A DNA stretch of 64,000 nt, from assembly GCA_040768665.1 (NCBI GenBank), contig JAXGMN010000032.1, forward strand, positions 93,142 through 157,141, read 5' to 3'. The notes under the pieces were generated by a model. That model was not told the origin of the DNA. It did no database searches and saw only the letters and a program-made list of their open reading frames with translations. Position 1 is the first letter of the stretch. Each line of letters begins with the position of its first letter. Shown one piece after another: positions 35,649-42,527 of this stretch. This DNA is from JABWBD01 sp040768665 (lineage in GTDB: Bacteria; Planctomycetota; Planctomycetia; Pirellulales; Thermoguttaceae). The position numbers and the translations under genes are program-made.

Positions 35649-35951
35649 ATGACCTTACGAGCTTTGATCATCAATCCCGGCGACAACGTCGCCAACCTTA
35701 TCGGCCCGGGCACCCAAGGAGCCGACGTCGAGTGTACCGTCGAACGGCAGAAAGAAACCGAAGCGATCAGGCTGCTGAACGACATTCCCTCGAACCACAA
35801 GTTCGCCCGCGCCGACATCAAAGCCGGCGACCCGATCATGAAATACGGCCTGAGCATCGGCCGCGCGTCGAAGGACATCCGTCGCGGCGAGTATGTCCAC
35901 GTCCACAACATCGAGTCCAACCGCGGCCGCGGCGACTTGCAGTCGAAGTAG
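35649..35951 (+). CDS. UxaA/SuyA-type lyase small subunit (SAF domain)
   Basis: 100 residues. The SAF-like domain reads LIINPGDNVANLIGPG, then HKFARADIKAGDPIMKYG and RRGEYVHVHNIESNRGRG. This is the N-terminal part of altronate dehydratase (UxaA), made here as a separate protein. The alpha subunit of (2R)-sulfolactate sulfo-lyase (SuyA) has the same size and fold. The large subunit follows after 41 bp. A separate small subunit fits SuyAB well, but split UxaA pairs exist too, so the substrate must be judged from context. Confidence 0.85.
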   Translation: MTLRALIINPGDNVANLIGPGTQGADVECTVERQKETEAIRLLNDIPSNHKFARADIKAGDPIMKYGLSIGRASKDIRRGEYVHVHNIESNRGRGDLQSK

Positions 35952-35992
35952 GCTTCCAGGCACCAGCAATCAGGAATACAGGAGTACCTTTC

Positions 35993-37162
35993 GTGAGAGA
36001 TCATTTCTACGGCTATCCCCGCCCCGACGGCCAGGTCGGAATTCGCAACCACGTGTTGATGCTCAGCGGCACACTCTATGCCAACCCGACCTGCGAGCGC
36101 GTCGCCCACATGGTTCAGAACACGATTCCGATCGTCCACCCGCTGGGCCGCTGCCAGATCGCCCCCGATCTTGCCCAGACGTTCCGCACGCTGGTCGGCC
36201 ACGGCAACAACCCGAACGCCGGCGCGGTGATCGTCGTCGACCACTTCAAGGAACAGGGCTGCACGGCCGATGACATCGCCCACGACGTGGCCAAGTCGGG
36301 CAAGCCGGTGGAAGTCGTGAACATCCGCCGGGACGGCGGCGCGATCGAGGCCCTGGCAATCGCTACGCGGCTCGCCGTGGAAATGAACCGGAAGATCAAC
36401 ATGCAGCAGCGCGAGCGGACTCCGCTGAGTAAGCTGATCTACGGCTTCAACTGCGGTACCAGCGACGTGACCAGCGGGTTGGCCCACAACCGCTGCGTCG
36501 GCTGGGTCTGCGATCGCGTGATCGAAGCCGGCGGCCGGGCGCTGGGCGCCGAGGTAACCGAGATGATGGGCGGCGAGGAGTTGATCCGCGCCCGCGCGAA
36601 GAGTCCCGACGTGGCCGAGAAGCTCCTGGGAATGATCAAGCGGATGGAGACAAACATCCTGGCCTGCGGCGTCGATCTCCGCGGGAGCCAGCCGACGGGC
36701 GACAACATCGCCGGCGGGCTGTCGACGATCGAGGAAAAGTCGCTCGGCGCGATGCAGAAGTGGGGCACCAAGCCGATCGTCGGCGCGGTCGACTATGCCT
36801 ACCCCATCGGCCAGGAGGCCGGGCTATGGCTGATGGACACTCCCGGCCACGGCGGCGAGAGCATCACGGGGATCGCCGCGGCCGGCTCGCAGGTCATGAG
36901 CTTCAGCACGGGCGGCGGCCATACGATCAACCATCCGCTGATGATCACGATGCGGTTGACCGGCAACCGCGAATCGTGGGAGCTGATGAAGGACACGATG
37001 GAGGTCGATGTTTCCGATATGTTCGAGGGGACATCCCTGGATGAAGCCGGCGAGCGGCTGCTGAACGAGGTGCTCGATCTCTGCGACGGGAAGATGTCGA
37101 AGGCCGAGGCGCTGAAGGAATTCAATGCCTTTGCGATCAACCGTTGCGGGCCAAGCGTGTAA
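35993..37162 (+). CDS. UxaA/SuyB-type lyase large subunit
   Basis: 389 residues from the GTG at 35993, with AGGAG 8 bp upstream. The start GYPRPDGQVGIRNHVLML and the Cys positions in NPTCERV, YGFNCGTSDV and LACGVDLRGSQPTGDNIAGG match UxaA/SuyB proteins, which bind an iron centre. GLSTIEEKSLGAMQKWG and FSTGGGHTINHP are also family marks. SuyB of (2R)-sulfolactate sulfo-lyase is about this length and eliminates sulfite to give pyruvate. Altronate dehydratase would be the alternative. The two dehydrogenases downstream match the enzymes that interconvert sulfolactate enantiomers, which favours the Suy reading. Confidence 0.85.
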   Translation: MRDHFYGYPRPDGQVGIRNHVLMLSGTLYANPTCERVAHMVQNTIPIVHPLGRCQIAPDLAQTFRTLVGHGNNPNAGAVIVVDHFKEQGCTADDIAHDVAKSGKPVEVVNIRRDGGAIEALAIATRLAVEMNRKINMQQRERTPLSKLIYGFNCGTSDVTSGLAHNRCVGWVCDRVIEAGGRALGAEVTEMMGGEELIRARAKSPDVAEKLLGMIKRMETNILACGVDLRGSQPTGDNIAGGLSTIEEKSLGAMQKWGTKPIVGAVDYAYPIGQEAGLWLMDTPGHGGESITGIAAAGSQVMSFSTGGGHTINHPLMITMRLTGNRESWELMKDTMEVDVSDMFEGTSLDEAGERLLNEVLDLCDGKMSKAEALKEFNAFAINRCGPSV

Positions 37163-37196
37163 AAAAGAGGAAGGCGGAAGGTAGGAGATTCTCACC

Positions 37197-37784
37197 ATGC
37201 CGGCAGTGGGCGCGGCGCTTCCGACGTACTGCGAGCGACTCGCCGAAATGGCCGCGGCCGAGCAGGCCGACGGCTGGCTGGTTGCGTGCGAGGAGGCGGG
37301 GCGGTTTCTGGTGCCGTGCCGCGAACTGGTTACAGCACTCTGCGACCTCATGGGATCCTTGCCGCAAGGTCTTCTTGAAGTCTGTGCCGGCAATGGTGAG
37401 CTCGCCGACCAATTGGCGGCGGAGGGTTTCTCAGTAATCGCCACAGATTCCGCGCCGCCTGCAAATTCAGCCGTGGAGCGGATTGCCTCCGGTGGAGCCC
37501 TCCGCCGATACCGCCCGCAGATCGTGCTCGGCTCGTTCGTGCCGGTCGACGCGGGCGTGGATGAGGCGGTGCTGGCGTTTCCGTCGGTGAAGCATTACGT
37601 GGTGCTCGGGGCGAGGCTGGAGGGCACGTTCGGCTCTCGGGCCTTGTGGCGAACTCCCGGCTGGAAAACCGAGCGGCTGGAAAACGTCGCCCGCTGGATG
37701 CTGACCCGACACGACGTCTGGCTCGGGCTGCCGGAACAACCCTTGCTTCGGCACGGCGAAGCCTGGCTGCTGAGCCGCCAATGA
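37197..37784 (+). CDS. Small SAM-methyltransferase-like protein
   Basis: 195 residues. The middle contains GLLEVCAGNGELADQLAAEG and SVIATDSAPP, a class I methyltransferase motif I with the acidic end of strand 2. The region after it (RRYRPQIVLGSFVPVDAGV) resembles motif II, and KHYVVLGARLEGTFGS a later strand. The protein is short and its N-terminal 50 residues are helical. It lies inside the lyase-dehydrogenase operon, 34 bp after one gene and 25 bp before the next, yet has no obvious step in a degradation pathway. A binding or repair role is possible. Confidence 0.6.
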   Translation: MPAVGAALPTYCERLAEMAAAEQADGWLVACEEAGRFLVPCRELVTALCDLMGSLPQGLLEVCAGNGELADQLAAEGFSVIATDSAPPANSAVERIASGGALRRYRPQIVLGSFVPVDAGVDEAVLAFPSVKHYVVLGARLEGTFGSRALWRTPGWKTERLENVARWMLTRHDVWLGLPEQPLLRHGEAWLLSRQ

Positions 37785-37809
37785 CAACCATGGAAACCCA
37801 ATAACGACT

Positions 37810-38889
37810 ATGGACCGCTACCGAATCGATGATGTGACCGCGATGGTCATCGACCTCGCAGCCGCCGCGGGTGTGCCGCGGGACGATGCGGCAATCCTGG
37901 CCGACGCCTTGGTCGATGCCGATGTTCACGGGGCGTCGACCCACGGCGTCTCAAGGCTGAACATCTATCTCCGCCGAATTCAGAAGGGACTGATCGACCC
38001 AACGGCCGAATTGCTCGTCGAGTCGCGGCGCCCGGCAGCGCTGGTGGTCGACGCCAACAACGGCCTTGGACAGGTCCAGGCGGTGAAAACACTCGAGCGG
38101 CTCATCCCGTTGGCCGGCCAGTACGGAATGGCCGTGGCGACGATCCGGCGTTCGCAACACTTCGGCACGCTTTCGTACTACTGCAATCGCGCGGCGAGAG
38201 AAAATATGGTGCTGATCGCGATGACGAATTGCGAACCGGCCATGTCGCCTGAGGGAGGCTGCGAGGCCTTCTTTGGCACGAACCCGATCGCCGCGTCGTT
38301 TCCCAGCGGCAAAGGCTTTCCGGTCAAGATCGACATGGCCACCTCGGTAGTCGCCCGCGGCAACATCATCGCGGCGAACAAGGCGGGCCGCGCGATCCCG
38401 GAAGGCTGGGCGCTGGATCCGGAGGGTCGGCCGACGACCGACGCGGCCGCAGCGCTCGCCGGCACCGTGTTGACAATGGCTGGACACAAGGGTTCTGCTT
38501 TGGCCATGATGGTGGAGCTGTTCTGCGGAGTGCTCTCCGGGGCGGCCGTCGGCAGCGAGGTCGGCTCGATGTACAAGCATATGGACCGCAGTCAGAATGT
38601 CGGACATTACTTCTGCCTCGTCGATATCGCCGCCTTCATGGATCCCGCGGAAATGCAGGCCCGCACCGATGCAATGATCGACCGCGTCAAGGGCTGTCGC
38701 CGGCGACCGGGTGTTGACGAAATCCTCGTACCCGGCGAGCCCGAGTATCGCAAAGCGCAGGATTACCGGGCGCACGGAGTGCCGGTTGACGAAAAGACCA
38801 TGGAGGAGCTCGCGGCCCTTTGCCGGGAGTTTGGCGTGCCGATGGCGCTCAAGACCGCCGGCGGTTCCGGGAAGGAGACAACAACGTGA
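37810..38889 (+). CDS. LDH2/MDH2-family oxidoreductase, candidate (R)-sulfolactate dehydrogenase (ComC-like)
   Basis: 359 residues. The start ADALVDADVHGASTHGVSRL carries the catalytic His of the family, followed by VDANNGLGQVQAV, RRSQHFGTLSYY and FFGTNPIAASFP. This malate/L-lactate dehydrogenase-like fold includes YiaK, UreB-type and ComC enzymes. ComC oxidises (R)-sulfolactate in coenzyme M synthesis and in sulfolactate degradation. The gene overlaps the next (GTGA), which encodes a second, unrelated 2-hydroxyacid dehydrogenase. Exactly this pair (ComC with SlcC) racemises sulfolactate in Chromohalobacter beside SuyAB. Confidence 0.88.
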   Translation: MDRYRIDDVTAMVIDLAAAAGVPRDDAAILADALVDADVHGASTHGVSRLNIYLRRIQKGLIDPTAELLVESRRPAALVVDANNGLGQVQAVKTLERLIPLAGQYGMAVATIRRSQHFGTLSYYCNRAARENMVLIAMTNCEPAMSPEGGCEAFFGTNPIAASFPSGKGFPVKIDMATSVVARGNIIAANKAGRAIPEGWALDPEGRPTTDAAAALAGTVLTMAGHKGSALAMMVELFCGVLSGAAVGSEVGSMYKHMDRSQNVGHYFCLVDIAAFMDPAEMQARTDAMIDRVKGCRRRPGVDEILVPGEPEYRKAQDYRAHGVPVDEKTMEELAALCREFGVPMALKTAGGSGKETTT

Positions 38890-39875
38890 GCACCCCAATC
38901 GACGTGCTGGTCACGGAGAATATCGTCGGCGAGCCGATGGACGAGCTGCGTCGCCGGCTTGACGTGAGCTTCGAGCCGGATCTGTGGCAAAGGCGCGAGG
39001 CCCTCGCCGAAAAGATCGCGACGGCAAAGGCGCTCATTGTCCGCAACCAGACCCGCGTGACGGAGGACCTGATCGCTGCCGGCGACAAACTGCAAATCAT
39101 CGCGCGTGCCGGGGCGGGCCTGGACAACATCGACGTCGAAGCGGCCACCCGTGCAGGCGTCGTCGTTGCCTCCACGCCGATCCAGAACGCCGTCTCGGTT
39201 GCCGAGTTGACGCTGGGACTGATGCTCTCGCTGGCGCGGCGGATCCCGGAAGCGGATCGGCACGTGAAAGGCGGCGGCTGGGCCCGCCAGAATTTCTACG
39301 GGGCCGAGCTGTTCGGCAAAACGCTGGGGGTCGTCGGGTTCGGGCGAATCGGATATCTGACGGCCATGCGGGCGAGGGCGTTCGGCATGGACGTGCTCGC
39401 CTACGACCCGTACGTCGACCCCGACTCGTTGCCGGTGATCGAGTCGCGCCCCCTATTGGTCGACTTGGACGAGTTGCTTTCAACTTCGGACTTCGTCACG
39501 TGCCATCTTCCCGGCGGGAAGCAGACGCAAGGGCTGCTCGGCTACGACCGATTCTGCCGCATGAAGCCGACCGCGTACTTCATCAACATCGCGCGGGGCG
39601 AAGTGGTCGACGAAGCGGGGCTGTTGCGAGCATTGGACGAGCGGCGGCTCGCCGGGGCGGGGCTCGATGTCCGCAGCACGGAACCGCCTGAGGCGGATGC
39701 TTTCTGTAGTCGTGATGACGTGGTTTTGCTGCCGCACATCGGCGCATTCACCCATGAAGCTCAGCACCGCGTCGTTGCCTCGGTCTGCCGCGACGTCGAC
39801 GCGGTCCTCGGCGGCGGCCGGGCCGCAAACTACTGTAACTTTCCGACACCACGAAAACGGGCTGACGATTCCTGA
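38886..39875 (+). CDS. D-isomer-specific 2-hydroxyacid dehydrogenase, candidate (S)-sulfolactate dehydrogenase (SlcC-like)
   Basis: 329 residues from the GTG at 38886, which has GGAAGGAG upstream and overlaps the preceding stop by 4 bp. The NAD-binding part reads LGVVGFGRIGYLTAMRARAF. The catalytic set is Arg in NIARGEVVDEAGL, Glu in RSTEPPEAD and His in LLPHIGAFTHEA. The N-terminal IVRNQTRVTEDLIAA and ARAGAGLDNIDVEAA match phosphoglycerate dehydrogenase-like enzymes. SlcC, the (S)-sulfolactate dehydrogenase, belongs to this family. An ordinary phosphoglycerate or glyoxylate role is the alternative; the partner genes favour sulfolactate. Confidence 0.88.
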   Translation: MSTPIDVLVTENIVGEPMDELRRRLDVSFEPDLWQRREALAEKIATAKALIVRNQTRVTEDLIAAGDKLQIIARAGAGLDNIDVEAATRAGVVVASTPIQNAVSVAELTLGLMLSLARRIPEADRHVKGGGWARQNFYGAELFGKTLGVVGFGRIGYLTAMRARAFGMDVLAYDPYVDPDSLPVIESRPLLVDLDELLSTSDFVTCHLPGGKQTQGLLGYDRFCRMKPTAYFINIARGEVVDEAGLLRALDERRLAGAGLDVRSTEPPEADAFCSRDDVVLLPHIGAFTHEAQHRVVASVCRDVDAVLGGGRAANYCNFPTPRKRADDS

Positions 39876-39917
39876 ACGACCTTGCACGAGTCCGGGAGGT
39901 AAGCGCGTCGTGTAATC

Positions 39918-40076
39918 GTGTGGCACTGCTTGGAGTTGAACGGGTTGTCCATCCATTGCCGGCTCACCACAACTCCAAGCAGTGGGCGCTCGAGGCAACG
40001 CAGCGGTTCTCACTGCTTGTGATGGTGGCTGATCCTGCCGAATGGAAGATCCGTCCAATCCCAAGCAGTGCCACAC
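39918..40076. repeat. REPIN-like palindromes, family B, nested double copy
   Basis: The outermost arms GTGTGGCACTGCTTGG (39918-39933) and CCAAGCAGTGCCACAC (40061-40076) are perfect 16-bp complements. Inside, CACTGCTTGGAGTTG (39924-39938) pairs with CAACTCCAAGCAGTG (39970-39984), and CACTGCTTG (40011-40019) pairs with CAAGCAGTG (40062-40070). So four arms of the same core occur in alternating orientation. They fill the gap before the transporter gene and share the core with 25242-25302. Confidence 0.8.
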
Positions 40077-40161
40077 CGCAAACCGAACCTCCCGAAATCA
40101 GATATGGTCATCTGGAACAGAGGAGCTGCCGTCGGCCCAAACCGCGAAAGGGGAAACTGGC

Positions 40162-41484
40162 ATGAGCACCGAGAACGATTCCCCGCGTTCCTGGCACCAG
40201 GGCCTGACGCGATACCATTGGCTGGTCCTTGTGATCGCCTGTCTCGGCTGGATCTTCGACGTTTTCGAGGGGCAGTTGTTCACTCTCTTCAAGACGCCCG
40301 CTATGGCGGAAGTGCTGGGGGTCAGCAGCACGGACCCGGCTGTCGATCGCTATTCGAATTACGCCTTTGCCTCTTTCCTCATCGGCGGGGCCGTGGGAGG
40401 ACTCTTCTTCGGAATGCTGGCGGATCGGATCGGCCGCCGGAAGAGCATGGTCTGGAGCATCCTTACCTATTCCATCTTCACCGGACTCCACTACTTCGCG
40501 ACCACGTGGTGGCACATCGCGGCGCTGCGGTTTTTCGTGGCCGTGGGCGTCGGCGGCGAATGGGCAATTGCCGCGGCCCTGGTGGCCGAGGTGTTTACTG
40601 GCAAGGCAAGGACCGCCGCCGGTGGCATTTTCCACGCCTCCAGTATTCTCGGCGTGATTCTGGCCACACTGCTCGGGATGACCGCGCTGGTCGACGTTGC
40701 TGCCGACAGACTCCCCATGGACGTCTCTCCCTGGCGCGTGGCGTTTCTTATCGGGGTCTTGCCGGCGATCCTGGTCGTCTGGATCCTCGTCAGTCTCAAG
40801 GAATCGGAGCGGTGGCAGGCGGCGCAGGCCCCCATTCCCGACGGTTCAACGCGTCGGCGCGGCCCGCTGACGGAACTGTTGACCGACGCCCGCTGGCGGA
40901 AGCGTGCGCTGATCGGCTTCGGATTGGCGGCCATCGGCCTGAGCACCTACTGGGGAATCATCGGTTGGGCGCCCGAGTTGGCCGGAATGGTCCTTGGCCC
41001 CGACGCCACCGACGCCGACCGCCGCGCCGCCGGAAGCACCGCCTACCTGATTATGAACATCGTCGGCGCGCTGGCGGGGCAACTGGCCTTTCCGCCGATC
41101 ACCATGTGGATCGGCCGTCGCAAGGCATTTGCCCTGTACCACGTCGGCGCCCTGATCACGGTCCCCATCGCCTACCTCTTCGCCTCTTCCTTTTGGCAAG
41201 CCACCGCCTTGCTGACAATCATGGCGTTCTTCACCGCCGGGATGCACTCCGGCTACGCCATCTACTTCCCCGAGATGTTTCCCACGCGGTTGCGGGCCAC
41301 CGGCGCGAGCTTCTGCTTCAATGTCGGCCGACTCGGATCAGCGGGGCTGCTGCTTATCCGCGGCGAGATGCGGGCATTCTTCGGCTTCCGCTGGGCGGTC
41401 GCTTCAATGGCCCTCTTGTTCATCGTCGGTCTGCTGCTGTTGTGGATTGCCCCGGAAACGAAAGATGAGGAGTTGCCCGAATGA
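40162..41484 (+). CDS. MFS transporter (acid:proton symporter type)
   Basis: 440 residues from the ATG at 40162, with AAGGGG upstream. Twelve hydrophobic segments are present. The loop motif after TM2 reads GMLADRIGRRKS, the classic MFS G-x-x-D-R-x-G-R-R pattern, and a related MWIGRRKAF follows TM8. WIFDVFEGQLFTLFKTPAM in TM1 and VGVGGEWAIAAALVAEVF in TM4 recall aromatic-acid and sialic-acid symporters, which carry anions with protons. A sulfonated or acidic sugar would fit. The gene overlaps the next by 4 bp, so transport and that enzyme are coupled. Confidence 0.9.
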   Translation: MSTENDSPRSWHQGLTRYHWLVLVIACLGWIFDVFEGQLFTLFKTPAMAEVLGVSSTDPAVDRYSNYAFASFLIGGAVGGLFFGMLADRIGRRKSMVWSILTYSIFTGLHYFATTWWHIAALRFFVAVGVGGEWAIAAALVAEVFTGKARTAAGGIFHASSILGVILATLLGMTALVDVAADRLPMDVSPWRVAFLIGVLPAILVVWILVSLKESERWQAAQAPIPDGSTRRRGPLTELLTDARWRKRALIGFGLAAIGLSTYWGIIGWAPELAGMVLGPDATDADRRAAGSTAYLIMNIVGALAGQLAFPPITMWIGRRKAFALYHVGALITVPIAYLFASSFWQATALLTIMAFFTAGMHSGYAIYFPEMFPTRLRATGASFCFNVGRLGSAGLLLIRGEMRAFFGFRWAVASMALLFIVGLLLLWIAPETKDEELPE

Positions 41485-42512
41485 GCGAGCTTCGTTTCGG
41501 CCTGATCGGATGCGGACTTTGGGGAGCCCACCACGCCAAGGCGATAAATGGCGCGGCCGGGGCCGTGCTGGCCGCCGTGGCCGACCGCTCGGAGGAGAAC
41601 CGGGCAGCGGCGAAAGCCTCGCACCCTGCCGCCGACGTTTACGACGATTATCGACGGGTGATCGAGCGGGACGACATCGACGTGATCGACTGCGTCCTGC
41701 CCAGCCATCTCCACTACGAAGTCGGCAAGGCTGCCCTGGAGGCCGGCAAACACGTCTTCCTCGAGAAGCCGATGGCAATCTCCATCCAGCACTGCGACGA
41801 ACTCGTCGCGCTGGCTGCAGAGCAGGGAAAAGTGCTCGCCGTCGATCATGAGCTGAGGCTCTCGATGCTCTGGGGAAAAGTCAAGCAGTTGATCGACGAA
41901 GGCGCGGTCGGCACTCCACAGTACGTGCTCCTGGAACTATCGCGATTCCCATACCGCTATGGTTCCGAGGGTTGGCGGTTTGATATCAACCGAGTGGGCA
42001 ACTGGATTCTCGAGGAACCGATCCACTTCTTCGATCTCGCCCGCTGGTATCTCTCGGCACACGGGGAACCGGTCTCCGTCTACGCCCGCGCCAATTCGCG
42101 CCAGCCGGACCATCCGGAGCTGCAGGACAACTTTTCGGCCGTGGTCAATTTCCGCGGCGGCGCCTATGCCGTGGTGACACAGACCCTTGCCGCTTTCGAA
42201 CATCATGCGACGTGTAAAGTCACCGGAACCTCGGGCGCCATCTGGGCCAACTGGAGCGCCCCCGATGCGCGCTCGCCGGTGCCGACGTTCGGGCTGCGAT
42301 ATCTCACCGGTGAGCAGCTTACCGAGGTTCCCTTTGGCGAGGTGACCGGCGAGGTTGTAGAACTGAACCAGCAGATCGCCGCCTTGGTCCGTGCTATCCA
42401 GCAAGGCACCGACCCGCCGGTGTCCGGCGCCGATGGGAGATGGTCGGTTGTGCTTTGCCTCTCGGCGCAGGAATCGGTGGATCGTGGGGCGATCGTGGAG
42501 ATCCCGAGGTAA
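41481..42512 (+). CDS. Cytoplasmic Gfo/Idh/MocA-family protein
   Basis: 343 residues without a signal peptide. The Rossmann motif FGLIGCGLWGAHH is at the N-terminus, and HVFLEKPMAIS is the family EKP signature. LAVDHELRLSMLWGKVKQL and ILEEPIHFFDLARWYLS are the substrate-side elements. Members oxidise sugars, but a branch (GH188) uses NAD transiently to hydrolyse sulfoquinovose glycosides. The gene is coupled by a 4-bp overlap to the transporter at the end of the possible sulfosugar cluster, so a glycosidase of this type is worth considering. A conventional inositol or sugar dehydrogenase is equally compatible with the motifs. Confidence 0.9.
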   Translation: MSELRFGLIGCGLWGAHHAKAINGAAGAVLAAVADRSEENRAAAKASHPAADVYDDYRRVIERDDIDVIDCVLPSHLHYEVGKAALEAGKHVFLEKPMAISIQHCDELVALAAEQGKVLAVDHELRLSMLWGKVKQLIDEGAVGTPQYVLLELSRFPYRYGSEGWRFDINRVGNWILEEPIHFFDLARWYLSAHGEPVSVYARANSRQPDHPELQDNFSAVVNFRGGAYAVVTQTLAAFEHHATCKVTGTSGAIWANWSAPDARSPVPTFGLRYLTGEQLTEVPFGEVTGEVVELNQQIAALVRAIQQGTDPPVSGADGRWSVVLCLSAQESVDRGAIVEIPR

Positions 42513-42527
42513 GCGAATCGCGCCGCT

